Part shown: piece after piece, positions 9,101-18,251 of the stretch
Numbering within the stretch: position 1 is the first letter of the stretch
Layout: each line of letters opens with the position of its first letter
Origin: an uncultured Clostridia bacterium
Lineage (GTDB): Bacteria > Bacillota > Clostridia > Oscillospirales > Acutalibacteraceae
Assembly (NCBI GenBank): GCA_937907605.1
Contig: CALCYI010000068.1
Span: 1 to 64,000, forward strand
Direction: 5' to 3'
Length of the DNA: 64,000 nucleotides
The notes under the pieces: model-generated
Told to the model about the DNA's origin: nothing
The model's input: only the letters and a program-made list of their open reading frames with translations
The model's database searches: none
Program-made: the position numbers and the translations under genes

Positions 9101-10186
9101 ATGGAAGTTATTGAACAGTTTTTCTCAGGAGCACCCGTATGGGCAAACGCAATCTTTTTCATCATAGGCTTAGTGCTTATCATAAAGGGCGGCGACTGGT
9201 TCGTTGACAGCGCAAGCTGGATTGCGGAGGTACTCGGCGTACCGAAGTTCGTAATAGGAGCAACGATAGTATCAATCGCGACGACTCTTCCCGAAATGAT
9301 AGTAAGTATCGCTGCAACGCTCAGAGGCAACGTCGATATGGCGGCGGGCAACGCGATAGGCTCCGTTACGGCTAATACGGCGATGATTATGGCGGTATTC
9401 CTTATCTTTATGCCGTTTACCGTTAAGCGCAAGGAATTCGCGCCGAAGGGTATTTTAATGTTCCTCGCGTCGCTCGGCTTAGTGCTCGGCTGTATTTTCA
9501 CGCCAAAGAACACAATGACCTTCGCTGGTGAAACAAATACATACTACTCGCTTTCGATTTACGGAACAATCTTCCTTGCAATTGTATTTATCGTATTCTT
9601 TATTGAAAACTTTATTTCAATGAAGAACAGCTCCGTTCAGATTGAGCCCTCTCCGACCAATATAGGACTTCAGGAGGAGGACGATATAGTTCCCACAAGG
9701 GACAGCGTAACCTCGTCCGACTGGGTTAAAAATATAGCGATGTTCATAATCGGCGCTGCGGGCACGGTAATCGGCGCTGAGCTCCTCGTAAACGCGGGAA
9801 CCTCGCTTGCGGAGGAAATCCACGTACCTCAGAGAATCATCAGCGTATTCGCGGTAGCTATCGGCACCTCGCTCCCCGAGCTCGTTACAACAATTACGGC
9901 TTTAAGGAAGAAGGAGGGCGCGCTCTCGGCAGGCAACATCCTCGGCGCGAACATTATCGACTTAACGCTCATTCTCCCCATCTGCTCGTTTATTTCAATG
10001 GGCAAGGGCGCAGGCACGCTTGCGGTTTCCGTATCCTCGGTAACTATTGATATGGTGGTATGCCTTGCGGCAATAGTAATCGCGGTATTCCCGACTATTA
10101 TCACAAAGAAGCTTCAGCGCTGGCAGGGTATATTAATGCTCCTCGGATACTTAGGTTATATCGGAGTAACGGTAGTGGCTAAATAG
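9101..10186 (+). CDS. Calcium/sodium antiporter (CaCA family, YrbG-like)
   Basis: Ten-helix inner-membrane cation exchanger of 361 residues. The two inverted alpha-repeats that form the ion-binding site are clear: GATIVSIATTLPEMIVS near residue 50 and AIGTSLPELVTTITA near 250. A loop of about 70 residues with acidic stretches (EEDD) joins the halves. A GTG at 9092 is also in frame, but AAAGGTG at 9088-9094 sits 6 bases before the ATG at 9101, so that ATG is preferred. Probably extrudes Ca2+ or exchanges another cation for Na+; direction not determinable. Single-gene unit with its own promoter and terminator. Confidence 0.92.
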   Translation: MEVIEQFFSGAPVWANAIFFIIGLVLIIKGGDWFVDSASWIAEVLGVPKFVIGATIVSIATTLPEMIVSIAATLRGNVDMAAGNAIGSVTANTAMIMAVFLIFMPFTVKRKEFAPKGILMFLASLGLVLGCIFTPKNTMTFAGETNTYYSLSIYGTIFLAIVFIVFFIENFISMKNSSVQIEPSPTNIGLQEEDDIVPTRDSVTSSDWVKNIAMFIIGAAGTVIGAELLVNAGTSLAEEIHVPQRIISVFAVAIGTSLPELVTTITALRKKEGALSAGNILGANIIDLTLILPICSFISMGKGAGTLAVSVSSVTIDMVVCLAAIVIAVFPTIITKKLQRWQGILMLLGYLGYIGVTVVAK

Positions 10187-10203
10187 TAAGCAGTAAAAAG
10201 AAG

Positions 10204-10232
10204 AACGCACGGCGATTGCCGTGCGTTTAATT
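10204..10232. terminator. Bidirectional terminator between the antiporter and CD1247-like genes
   Basis: Ten-base-pair stem (AACGCACGGC / GCCGTGCGTT), GATT loop, followed by TTAATTATTTT on the plus strand and A-rich on the other side. The two genes converge here. Confidence 0.85.
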
Positions 10233-10235
10233 ATT

Positions 10236-10646
10236 TTATTCTTCGTCCTCGTCGTCGTCAGCGTCGAATTCAAATTCAAGCGCTTCGCCGCAGGAGGGAC
10301 ATTCAACGCCGCCCTCAAGGAGCGTATCCTCGTCAACCTCGAAAACGGTACCGCAGGAGGGACATTCAACCTCATAGGACTCATAATCCTCGAAATCCTC
10401 ATCGTCGTCCCACTCGTCGTCCTCGTCCTCGTAAACCGCTTCCTCAAGCTCCTCGAGGCAGTCATCGATATCGTCGATGTCAATATTGATGTCGTCGATT
10501 TCCTCATAAACCTCGCCAAGCTCGTCAACGATGTTTTCAAGCACGTCGACAATCGCCTTGATTGCCTTTGCTTCCTTAGTGGTTTCGTCAAGCTCAAGTC
10601 CGTCAATAAGGCCCTTGAGATAGCCTAAGCTTTCAACAGTATCCAT
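10236..10646 (-). CDS. CD1247-like acidic zinc-ribbon protein
   Basis: 136 residues, extremely acidic. The N-terminal 60 residues form a helical segment like the CD1247 N-terminal domain; the middle is a run of Asp/Glu; the C-terminal part has two CPSCG knuckles (ECPSCGTVFEVDED and ECPSCGEALEFEF) suited to one zinc ion. The tail is DADDDEDEE. It follows efp with 21 bases between, and this efp/CD1247 adjacency is common in Clostridia, which hints at a link to translation or transcription. No function is established to my knowledge. Confidence 0.75.
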   Translation of the reverse strand: MDTVESLGYLKGLIDGLELDETTKEAKAIKAIVDVLENIVDELGEVYEEIDDINIDIDDIDDCLEELEEAVYEDEDDEWDDDEDFEDYESYEVECPSCGTVFEVDEDTLLEGGVECPSCGEALEFEFDADDDEDEE

Positions 10647-10667
10647 AATATTTACTCCTTAGTCAGA

Positions 10668-11225
10668 TTATGCTCTTTCCATATACTCACAGGTACGTGT
10701 GTCAATCCTTATCATATCGCCCTCGTTAATGAAAAGCGGTACGCGGATTTCAGCGCCTGTTTCAACGGTTGCGGGCTTAAGGGTATTTGTAGCGGTATTG
10801 CCCTTTACGCCCGGCTCTGTATGGGTAACCTCAAGAGTTACGAAGGTCGGAGGCTCTACGCCGAATACCTTGCCCTTATAGGAAAGGATTTTACAAACGT
10901 CGGTTTCCTTAACAAAACGGAAGTTATCGGGAAGGTCGCTCGCAGATACGGGAACCATCTCGAAGGTTTCGCCGTCCATAAAATAATAAAGGTCGCCGTC
11001 GTTATAGGAATATTCCATATCCTTTCTCTCAATAAAAGCGGTGGGATATTTAGCGGAAGGGTTATAGCTCTTTTCAACAACTGAGCCCGTGATAACGTTC
11101 TTAGTCTTAGTTCTTACAAAAGCGGCGCCCTTGCCAGGCTTAACGTGCTGGAATTCGATAACCTGTAAAACGTTGCCGTCCTCTTCAAACGTAACGCCGT
11201 TTCTGAAATCGCCTGCAGAAATCAT
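10668..11225 (-). CDS. efp: Elongation factor P
   Basis: 185 residues, standard length. Relieves ribosome stalling at polyproline stretches by entering near the E site. The N-terminal KOW-like domain carries the modifiable loop in HVKPGKGAAFVRTK (Lys about 32), the middle OB domain and the C-terminal OB domain (TNTLKPATVETGAEIRVPLFINEGD) are complete. The loop context is the Lys form, not the Arg form, so 5-aminopentanol or lysyl-type modification is possible; the modifying genes are not in this window. Lies between the CD1247-like gene and aroQ on the same strand. Confidence 0.97.
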   Translation of the reverse strand: MISAGDFRNGVTFEEDGNVLQVIEFQHVKPGKGAAFVRTKTKNVITGSVVEKSYNPSAKYPTAFIERKDMEYSYNDGDLYYFMDGETFEMVPVSASDLPDNFRFVKETDVCKILSYKGKVFGVEPPTFVTLEVTHTEPGVKGNTATNTLKPATVETGAEIRVPLFINEGDMIRIDTRTCEYMERA

Positions 11226-11266
11226 AGTGGTATACCTCCATAAGTATAATTTATATCATAGTTATT

Positions 11267-11701
11267 TTACAGTATTTCACATAATAAATCAATACCCATT
11301 TTATAACTGTCAATCCCGTAGCCCGAAAATTGTTTAACGCATACGTCGGTGATTACGGAGATTTTCCTGAAATCCTCACGCGCGTTAATATCGGAAAGGT
11401 GTACCTCTACAAAAGGAGTATACTCCTCAACCGCCTCGATAGCGTCGCGGATTGCATAGGAATAATGGGTATACGCGCCCGCGTTGATAACCACACCGTC
11501 ATACTCGTTCCTGCTTGAATGAATTACGTCGATAATGTCGCCCTCGTGGTTTGACTGATAAAAGAACATCTCCGCTCCTTTACCCTCGCCGTAGGCCTTA
11601 AGAATACGGTTAATTTCGTCAAGCGTCTGAGCACCGTAGACGTTCTTTTTCCTTATACCCGTCATATTGAGGTTAGGACCGTTTAATACAAGAATTTTCA
11701 T
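11267..11701 (-). CDS. aroQ: Type II 3-dehydroquinate dehydratase
   Basis: Third step of the shikimate pathway: dehydrates 3-dehydroquinate to 3-dehydroshikimate. About 144 residues from the chosen ATG at 11701, which begins MKILVLNGPNLN, the invariant family start; AGGTG precedes it at the right distance. A longer reading frame reaching 11731 would run into the upstream terminator and is rejected. Other motifs: YGAQTLDEI, QSNHEGDIID with the catalytic-loop residues, NAGAYTHYSYAIRDA and EVHLSDINARE. Small flavodoxin-like dodecameric enzyme. efp lies 41 bases downstream. Confidence 0.95.
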   Translation of the reverse strand: MKILVLNGPNLNMTGIRKKNVYGAQTLDEINRILKAYGEGKGAEMFFYQSNHEGDIIDVIHSSRNEYDGVVINAGAYTHYSYAIRDAIEAVEEYTPFVEVHLSDINAREDFRKISVITDVCVKQFSGYGIDSYKMGIDLLCEIL

Positions 11702-11717
11702 ATTATCACCTATTTTT

Positions 11718-11743
11718 AAAGGGCGACTCATAGTCGCCCCTTT
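11718..11743 (-). terminator. Terminator hairpin after rpsU
   Basis: Stem GGGCGAC/GTCGCCC with flanking AAA/TTT and a short loop, between rpsU and aroQ; the T-run is short (TTTAAAAAT), so partial read-through into aroQ is likely. Confidence 0.65.
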
Positions 11744-11748
11744 AAGTA

Positions 11749-11925
11749 TTACTTATACTTTCTTTTACGAGCAGCCTCGCTCTTCTTCTTACGAGCAACT
11801 GATGGCTTTTCATAGTGCTCTCTTTTTCTTACCTCCTGGATAATGCCGTCACGTGACGTCTGGCGCTTAAATCTTCTGAGAGCGCTGTCGAGTGACTCGT
11901 TTTCCTTAACTTTTACCTGACTCAT
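11749..11925 (-). CDS. rpsU: Ribosomal protein S21
   Basis: 58-residue basic 30S subunit protein. It starts MSQVKVKENESLDSALRRFK, continues through RDGIIQEVRKREHYEKPS and ends in an Arg/Lys-rich tail, all characteristic of S21. S21 helps base-pairing near the anti-Shine-Dalgarno end of 16S rRNA. A very strong GGAGGGAGGG site precedes the ATG. Complete and of usual length. Confidence 0.96.
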   Translation of the reverse strand: MSQVKVKENESLDSALRRFKRQTSRDGIIQEVRKREHYEKPSVARKKKSEAARKRKYK

Positions 11926-12067
11926 TGTATTCCCTCCCTCCGAAATCGGGGGTTCGATTTATTTTTCGGATAGATTATATACAATTAGGTTTGCCTTGTC
12001 AAGTATTTTATCAAAATATGCAGAAAAATAATCTAACCTTGTTAAATATGTCTAACCATTATTTATA

Positions 12068-14359
12068 TTATTTATATTTAAGCTTAACCGCTTCTGACTT
12101 ATCGCTCCTGTACACCTTTTTACCGACTACGTGATAGCACCATACCTTATAGTAATAGGTCTTGTTTTTCTTCACGTTTTTGTCAACGTAAGAGGTGGTC
12201 TTAGCCGAGGGGATTACGGCAATCTTTTTATACGTACCGTTTTTTGAGGTAGAGCGGAATACCGCATAGCCCGTGCTGTACTCAACGGGGGTATAGGTTA
12301 TCTTAATTCCCTTACTTACCTTTTTAACGCTCTTGATAGTCGGCGTCGGCGGAAGGAGCTTAAGCTTCTTTTCGGAGGAATAGCTGCCGCTGCCGAGCTT
12401 AGCGTCAACGCCACACACCCTGAATACGTATTTCTTTCCCGGGGTGAGCCTTCTGATACGGTAGCTCGTACCCTTAATATTCTTGACGGTTACCCATTTG
12501 CCGCCGTTTTGCTTATACTGGAGTATATACGTGCTCGCGTGATTAGAGGCTTTCCAATGTACAGTAAAGGAATACGGGTTAATTGTTTCGGTAGTAATAC
12601 CCAAGGGCGTTCCCACACGGTATACCGCCTTAATGCTGTCGTCGAATAAATCCCCCGCGTAAACCTTTCCGTCCTTTTTCTTAAAGCTCTGCACCTTGTA
12701 GAAATAAGCGACGTTCAGTTTTATATCAGCGTCGTCAAAATACGCGGTTTCAGGGTTTATAACCTCTCCTATTTTCTTAAACTCACCGTCAGCGCTGAGA
12801 GCTTTAAAGATATAGTAGCCATCTGCGTCGGACTGCACCTGATAAGAAATACGCACACAGCTATTAACTCCGCTAACCTTTACGCCGTCAACGGATTTAG
12901 GAAGCGCCGTAAAGGTAAGCTTACCCCATTCGCTCTCGCCGAGCGCGGTTTTTTCCTTGCAGAATACCGTGTACTGCTTACCGAGGGTAAGTCCCTCAAG
13001 CGTTACGGTTTCATCCGTCGTTTCGGTTTCCCTGAGGGTAATCTTGCCGTCCGAGGAAACGTAGTAAACAAGGCTGTCCTGACAACCGTCAGTACCGACA
13101 GTGATTTTAACGGAAGCCGCTGAAAGACGGTCGTAGAGCATAGCGGGAGTTTTAAGAGCGTACGTTACCTGATACGGATTTGAATAGGACGAATACTCAT
13201 TGCCGTTCACCGTCTTATATGCAAGGAGCTTATAATAATAAGTCTGGTTATACTTTACCGAAGTATCGGTATAGCTTATCGTGGTGTTACTGGCTATACT
13301 CTTAATCTGTGAATAGCCTGAATCCTTCTTAGTGCTTCGGTAAATCCTTACTCCGTTAATATCGGAATACTTGCTCCAGGTGATAGAAATACCGTTGCTG
13401 ACAAGCTTTAAAGAAGCGCCGTTAATCTGGGCGGGAAGCGCCTGACAGGTTACGGTTTTACTGTAGCTCATCCACTTCCCCGCATATGCTCTTACGCGGA
13501 ATTCGTAGGTGCTGCCCACGGTGAGATACTTAACGTCATATGAGGTCTTTGTTTCGGTATCGCTCGCCTTAGTAAACGAGGACGTGCCAACAAGCCTGTA
13601 ATCCACCTGATATTTAGTAGCGCCGCTGACGGCGTTCCACGAAACAGTTATTGTGGTTGATGATACCGATTTTGCCGAAGCGGTAGGTGCAATATCAGCG
13701 GCAACGCCCACACTGTAAAACAGCGAATTATAATTGGTAAAGCGATTAACGGAAATGCCGAGCCCCTTAGCTCCCATCTTCGCCGTCAGAATAGTATTAC
13801 GCGAATTAACTCCGCTTACGGTACAATTAGTGGTAGGATTAGATATGAAACTGCTCCAGTAGATAGTGTCAATCTGGCAGTTGTCGCTTCCATAATTAGA
13901 ATGGAAAATACGGATTTTTTCATCGTCTATGCTCTGTACCATAAAGGTATGCTTTGACGAGGAATTGGAAAGCGAGGCATAGTGAATAATATCGCCCGGC
14001 ATTGCATTATTCTTAAGGAAGCTTACGAGGTTTTTAATATTAGTGCTGTTTGCACTTTTATCCGAAGTCGTAGTTAAGCGCGAAACCTCATAGTAAAGTC
14101 CCGTCGCATGCTTACAGGTATAGCTGTCAAGCTGCTCCTGATACGCCTTGCCGTAAAGCTTTTCACAAACCTTTGAAATAAAGCCGTAACAGTTACCCGT
14201 AACGACGGCTGTCTTACCGGGAATAAAGCCCGTGGTTTTCTGAATCGTTTCAAGCTTCTGCTCAGCGTATGTAAGCGTTGCGGCGCAAGCACCGAAGGTA
14301 CCCGAAAAGGCGCAGAGGAGCATTGTCAGAGCAAGCAGCACGGACACAAGTTTTTTCAT
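12068..14359 (-). CDS. Secreted papain-fold (NlpC/CHAP-like) protein with FN3 repeats
   Basis: 763 residues from the ATG at 14359, chosen because GGAGGGG lies 6 bases upstream and the protein then begins with a signal peptide (MKKLVSVLLALTMLLCAFSG). Residues 30-175 look like a cysteine peptidase/amidase fold: Cys57 in TGNCYGFISKV and His137 in KHTFMVQSID are candidate catalytic residues. About six fibronectin-III-like repeats follow (ATKYQVDYR, GVRIYRSTKK, YYYKVQS type motifs) to a basic C-terminus. No LPxTG or transmembrane anchor. Likely acts on the cell wall or glycans outside the cell; substrate unknown. Confidence 0.75.
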   Translation of the reverse strand: MKKLVSVLLALTMLLCAFSGTFGACAATLTYAEQKLETIQKTTGFIPGKTAVVTGNCYGFISKVCEKLYGKAYQEQLDSYTCKHATGLYYEVSRLTTTSDKSANSTNIKNLVSFLKNNAMPGDIIHYASLSNSSSKHTFMVQSIDDEKIRIFHSNYGSDNCQIDTIYWSSFISNPTTNCTVSGVNSRNTILTAKMGAKGLGISVNRFTNYNSLFYSVGVAADIAPTASAKSVSSTTITVSWNAVSGATKYQVDYRLVGTSSFTKASDTETKTSYDVKYLTVGSTYEFRVRAYAGKWMSYSKTVTCQALPAQINGASLKLVSNGISITWSKYSDINGVRIYRSTKKDSGYSQIKSIASNTTISYTDTSVKYNQTYYYKLLAYKTVNGNEYSSYSNPYQVTYALKTPAMLYDRLSAASVKITVGTDGCQDSLVYYVSSDGKITLRETETTDETVTLEGLTLGKQYTVFCKEKTALGESEWGKLTFTALPKSVDGVKVSGVNSCVRISYQVQSDADGYYIFKALSADGEFKKIGEVINPETAYFDDADIKLNVAYFYKVQSFKKKDGKVYAGDLFDDSIKAVYRVGTPLGITTETINPYSFTVHWKASNHASTYILQYKQNGGKWVTVKNIKGTSYRIRRLTPGKKYVFRVCGVDAKLGSGSYSSEKKLKLLPPTPTIKSVKKVSKGIKITYTPVEYSTGYAVFRSTSKNGTYKKIAVIPSAKTTSYVDKNVKKNKTYYYKVWCYHVVGKKVYRSDKSEAVKLKYK

Positions 14360-14393
14360 ATACTCCCCTCCTTTCAGGTAGTTAACAGAAGAT

Positions 14394-14422
14394 ATTATAT
14401 CACAAAAAGCATATTTCGTCAA
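14394..14422 (-). promoter_or_regulatory. Promoter of the FN3 protein gene
   Basis: -35 TTGACG (14417-14422), 17-base spacer, consensus -10 TATAAT (14394-14399), 35 bases before the start. Confidence 0.8.
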
Positions 14423-14434
14423 ATTACGACTATA

Positions 14435-14466
14435 TTACAAAAAGAGTACAGGCAAGTGTACTCTTT
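14435..14466 (-). terminator. Terminator of the ABC exporter operon
   Basis: Nine-bp stem AAAGAGTAC/GTACTCTTT overlapping the stop codon, followed on the minus strand by TTTTTG. Confidence 0.75.
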
Positions 14467-16258
14467 ATTTGTATTTTTCTGCCTGCAGGTTGAACATATA
14501 AGCATACGTTCCGCCGAGTACCATAAGCTCCGCGTGGCTTCCCTGCTCGATTATTCTGCCGTTTTCCATAACGTAGATTTTATCGGCGTTTACTGTGGTC
14601 GAAAGCCTGTGAGAGATGAAGATAACCGTCTTGTCGTCGGCGGCGTGCATCATCGCCTCGTTAAGATTATATTCGGCAATCGGGTCAAGGTTAGCCGACG
14701 GCTCGTCGAGGATAACATAAGGGCAGTTCTTGTAAAACGCTCTTGAAATTGCAACCTTCTGGATTTCGCCGCCCGACATCATTACTCCGTCGTCGTCAAA
14801 TTCACGGAGCAGGTGCGTATCAAGCCCGTTTTTCACCCTCTTGGTAAAGCCGCTCTGGGAAAGCGCTTTTTCCGCGCGCTCTCTGTCGGTTACGGTATCA
14901 AGCGATACGTTCTCTCCGAGGGTTGCGGCAAAGAGCTGGAAATCCTGGAACACTGCGGCGAAGCGGTTTCTGTGGGATTTCACGGTAACGTTGCGTATAT
15001 CCTCGCCGTCAATCTTAATTTCGCCTCCGCTCACGTCGTAGAGCCTCAATATAAGGTTAGTGAGCGTCGTCTTTCCCGCGCCGTTATATCCTACCAGGGC
15101 GATTTTCTCCTTTGGATGAATTGTAAGGTTAATATCCTTAAGGGTGGGCTCGTCGTTACCGGGATAGGTAAAGCTTACGTTACTGAGCGTAATCTCCTTG
15201 GGCTCGGTAAGCTCAGCCTCTTTTTCGCCGTCCTTGATGTCAATGCCCCTTGCGAGAAACTCCCTGTACTTTTCAATCAGCTTTGCGCTCTCCGAAAATG
15301 AGCGCACTACGCCGACGGTAAGGAACGAAAACGAGGTCGCAATCATAAATGCGCCGTTAAAGGTAGCGACGAAATCGCCTGCAGAAAGGCTGTGCTTTTG
15401 CAGCACGCAGTAGCCGAGGTAGAGCGGAAGCAGGAACATAAAGCCGAAAATCTGAACGCCAAACTCCTGGAAGAAATAGATAAAATCAATCTTCCTGACA
15501 TACTTCCTTTGATTTTCAATAACGTCGTCTATAGCGTCGTTATAGCGCTCAATCAGAAGCGGCTGAACGTCGTTCATTCTGACCTCCTTGGCGTAATCCT
15601 GGAGGTAGAACAGACGTGCAAAATAATCAGCTCTCCTGTGGTATTTATTATTCTCAATCTGCCTCTTTGCCTGGAGGTTACCGATAATGCGGCTTACGGG
15701 AGTGAACACCGCGGCAATACCGATAACGATAAGCAGACACATAGGGTCGATAGTCAGAAGGATTGAGGCAATCGTAATCAGCGACACGACCTCGCCGATA
15801 TAGCGCTGAACGAGGAACAGAATATGCGAAACGCTCTCGCCCGAGCCCTGAATAACGAGAATAAAGTTATTGTAAAAATCGGGGTCGTCGTATGAGGACA
15901 AATCAAGCTCCTTAGCCTTTTTGTACATCATATGGGAGAGTCCCTTAAGCATTTTCTGGCGCTCAATATTAAATATAAATTCCCTGTAAATCCAGTTACC
16001 CACCTCGGTAAGAAGCAGGATAACCGCAATTGCAATTACGGCAATTACAACCTTTTTCGTATCGTCTCCGTTTGCGATAACGTCGATTACGTACTTAACG
16101 CCGATAACCGAGATAACGCGGGTGGGAAGGCGCATAATAACGCCCCAGAAGCATTCGCCGAGCACGAGCACGGGCGAAATTTTAAACACCATTTTCATAA
16201 AGAAAAGCACGTTTGAGAAAATGGAATGAATGGGCTTGTCCGCTCTGTAATCATGCAT
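14465..16258 (-). CDS. ABC exporter subunit (fused membrane and ATPase domains), second of a pair
   Basis: 597 residues: six-helix exporter domain (about 20-330) followed by an ATPase domain. Walker A GYNGAGKTTLTN, signature MSGGEIQK, Walker B VILDEPSANLDP and the H-loop ISHRLST are intact, so this half looks able to hydrolyse ATP. Its first codons overlap the end of the paired exporter gene by 8 bases, so the two are translationally coupled and probably form a heterodimer. Cargo could be a peptide, lipid or drug; no precursor peptide gene is adjacent. The gene ends in a clear terminator. Confidence 0.88.
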   Translation of the reverse strand: MHDYRADKPIHSIFSNVLFFMKMVFKISPVLVLGECFWGVIMRLPTRVISVIGVKYVIDVIANGDDTKKVVIAVIAIAVILLLTEVGNWIYREFIFNIERQKMLKGLSHMMYKKAKELDLSSYDDPDFYNNFILVIQGSGESVSHILFLVQRYIGEVVSLITIASILLTIDPMCLLIVIGIAAVFTPVSRIIGNLQAKRQIENNKYHRRADYFARLFYLQDYAKEVRMNDVQPLLIERYNDAIDDVIENQRKYVRKIDFIYFFQEFGVQIFGFMFLLPLYLGYCVLQKHSLSAGDFVATFNGAFMIATSFSFLTVGVVRSFSESAKLIEKYREFLARGIDIKDGEKEAELTEPKEITLSNVSFTYPGNDEPTLKDINLTIHPKEKIALVGYNGAGKTTLTNLILRLYDVSGGEIKIDGEDIRNVTVKSHRNRFAAVFQDFQLFAATLGENVSLDTVTDRERAEKALSQSGFTKRVKNGLDTHLLREFDDDGVMMSGGEIQKVAISRAFYKNCPYVILDEPSANLDPIAEYNLNEAMMHAADDKTVIFISHRLSTTVNADKIYVMENGRIIEQGSHAELMVLGGTYAYMFNLQAEKYK

Positions 16259-18083
16259 AGCGTTCCACCCCGCTTTCCTGGGACTTATAGCGTGAAGCCT
16301 GGAGGGTAAACATTTTTGCGTACTCTCCGCCCGCTTCCATAAGGGAGGCGTGGGTACCCTCCTCGATAACGCTGCCGTTTCCGAGTACTATAACCTTATC
16401 GCTGAGCACGGCTGAAGAAAGACGGTGTGAAATATAGATAACCGTCTTATCCTTAGTCGCTTCAATAAGGTTTTCGTACATATTATATTCAGCAATCGGG
16501 TCGAGTGCCGACGAGGGCTCGTCGAGAATTGCGATATCAAAGTGCTTTGCAAACATTCTTGCAACGGCGGTTTTCTGAGTTTCGCCGCCCGAAAGTCCCG
16601 CGCCCGTTTCGTCAAATTCCCTTGTAAGCACGGTATCCGCGCCGCTCGGGAGCGACTGTATCTTGTCCCATACTCCGCTCTGCTTAAGCGCTTTTTCAGC
16701 CTCTGCGCGTTCCTCATCGTCGGGCTCATGACAAATTACGTTCTCATAAACGGACAACGCAAAGGTTTTATAATCCTGAAATACGGTAGCAAAGCGCCGT
16801 CTGAGAGAAGAGAGCTCGTATTCCTTGATATTAACGCCGTTATAGAGGATTTCGCCCTCGGTGACGTCGTAGAATCTTAAAAGGAGCTTAACGAGCGTGG
16901 TTTTACCCGCGCCGTTTACGCCGACGAGAGCGACGGTTTCACCCTTATTAATCTTAAGACTTACGTCCTTAAGCGCATATTCCTCGGCTGAGGGATACTT
17001 AAAGGACACGTTTTTAAATTCAAGGCTCTCAAATTCCTCGGCGAATCTCTCACCGTCGGGCACCTTGCTTTCATAGTCAAAGAAATCATGAAGATTCTGG
17101 AAATAGAGCGCCATATTAATCATCTCAGCGACGGAGTCGGCAATCTGAGAGGTAGTAGTACGCACGGAATTTATAGAGGCAAGCACTACGGAAAAGCCCG
17201 AAATATCAAGCCCCTTATCGCTGATGAACTGATAGGAAGCAAAGGAATAGGTACCCACGATAGGTATAAATTCGCCGAAAAGCGAGCCTATCATTGAATA
17301 GATAAAAAGCTTAATACCGTAGGTCTTTATTATCCTTATATTATCGTCAACCGCTTTATTAAAGCGCTCAAGGATTACGTAAAAGATATTCGACGTTCTT
17401 ATATCCTTTGAAAAATCCTTAAGAAAAACCGTACGCTGAGAATACGCTTTGATACGGTTATTAGTGGTCATAGAAAGGTCGCGCTTATAAAGCAGCTTGC
17501 TCTTTACAATCTGCACCGCGAAAACTATCGCAACGGGCGCAAGGAAAATAAGATACGCGGGGTCAATGCTCGTAACGATACCGATAACGAGCACAAGGGA
17601 AATAATATTGCCAAGTATCATCGAGATGTCCATAACGAACGCCATGAAAATACTGCCCGTAAGTATCTCGGTTGCGCGCTGATACGCGTCGTAAAACGCG
17701 GGGTCCTCATAGCAGCTTATATCGACCTCGCCCGCTTTTTTGAATATTAAATTATTCAGCCCTTTATATATCTTCTTAAAAGCAATATTCTGGGCATAGT
17801 CGCTCGCGATAATTATAACCTCGTAGACAAGCCCTACGCCTAAAAACAGAAGGAGCACCTTAAGGAAATAATCAAAGCTCATATTCCCTTCGATTATCGT
17901 AAGGAGCACCTTTAAAAACAACACGCCCTGGAAAAACAGGGTGAAAACCTGCGTTGCAACCTGCGCGATAATAGCGGCGGGAAGAAGGCTCTTATCCGCC
18001 TTATTGAGTATTTTCATCGCGTAAAATATATTTTTGAATACGGGAACCTTTATATCATCGTGTACGGGAACCCAGCGCGGCAT
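16251..18083 (-). CDS. ABC exporter subunit, first of a pair
   Basis: 610 residues with the same layout as its downstream partner: membrane domain then ATPase (Walker A GVNGAGKTTLVK, signature LSGGETQK, Walker B AILDEPSSALDP, H-loop ISHRLSS). Both halves keep the catalytic Glu after Walker B, so unlike many heterodimeric exporters neither site is obviously degenerate. AGGAGGTG lies before the ATG and a sigma-A promoter at 18112-18140. The ATPase signature sequence is closer to its partner than to classical MsbA, suggesting local duplication. Cargo not identifiable. Confidence 0.88.
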   Translation of the reverse strand: MPRWVPVHDDIKVPVFKNIFYAMKILNKADKSLLPAAIIAQVATQVFTLFFQGVLFLKVLLTIIEGNMSFDYFLKVLLLFLGVGLVYEVIIIASDYAQNIAFKKIYKGLNNLIFKKAGEVDISCYEDPAFYDAYQRATEILTGSIFMAFVMDISMILGNIISLVLVIGIVTSIDPAYLIFLAPVAIVFAVQIVKSKLLYKRDLSMTTNNRIKAYSQRTVFLKDFSKDIRTSNIFYVILERFNKAVDDNIRIIKTYGIKLFIYSMIGSLFGEFIPIVGTYSFASYQFISDKGLDISGFSVVLASINSVRTTTSQIADSVAEMINMALYFQNLHDFFDYESKVPDGERFAEEFESLEFKNVSFKYPSAEEYALKDVSLKINKGETVALVGVNGAGKTTLVKLLLRFYDVTEGEILYNGVNIKEYELSSLRRRFATVFQDYKTFALSVYENVICHEPDDEERAEAEKALKQSGVWDKIQSLPSGADTVLTREFDETGAGLSGGETQKTAVARMFAKHFDIAILDEPSSALDPIAEYNMYENLIEATKDKTVIYISHRLSSAVLSDKVIVLGNGSVIEEGTHASLMEAGGEYAKMFTLQASRYKSQESGVERYA

Positions 18084-18111
18084 AAGACACCTCCTCTTTC
18101 AGAATACCGTT

Positions 18112-18140
18112 ATTTTAACATATTTGCGATTATTTGTAAA
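18112..18140 (-). promoter_or_regulatory. Promoter of the ABC exporter operon
   Basis: -35 TTTACA (18135-18140), 17-base spacer, -10 TAAAAT (18112-18117) on the minus strand. Confidence 0.7.
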
Positions 18141-18156
18141 CAACCACGGGAATTTA

Positions 18157-18227
18157 TCCACGCTTAGTGGATTTACACGAACCATTAGTGGAACTGCATT
18201 GAAAAGTTCACTAAATTATGGTATTTT
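18157..18227. promoter_or_regulatory. Divergent promoter region with TTAGTGGA repeats
   Basis: Plus-strand promoter for the YdcF-like gene: -35 TTGAAA (18199-18204), 17-base spacer, -10 TATTTT (18222-18227). TTAGTGGA occurs at 18164-18171 and 18185-18192 (21 bases apart, same face of the helix) and as inverted TTCACTAA at 18207-18214 inside the spacer. The first copy is also half of a TCCAC/GTGGA hairpin. These look like operator half-sites; the regulator is unknown. Confidence 0.55.
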
Positions 18228-18251
18228 TGTGGCGTCGGAGGTGATATAATA

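Noticed and set aside
9079..9513. Minus frame of 144 codons inside the antiporter gene
   Set aside because: Shadow of the CaCA alpha-repeat region; no ribosome site.
11702..11731. Earlier in-frame start for aroQ
   Set aside because: It would place the start inside the rpsU terminator hairpin and add residues not found in the family; the ATG at 11701 has a proper ribosome site.
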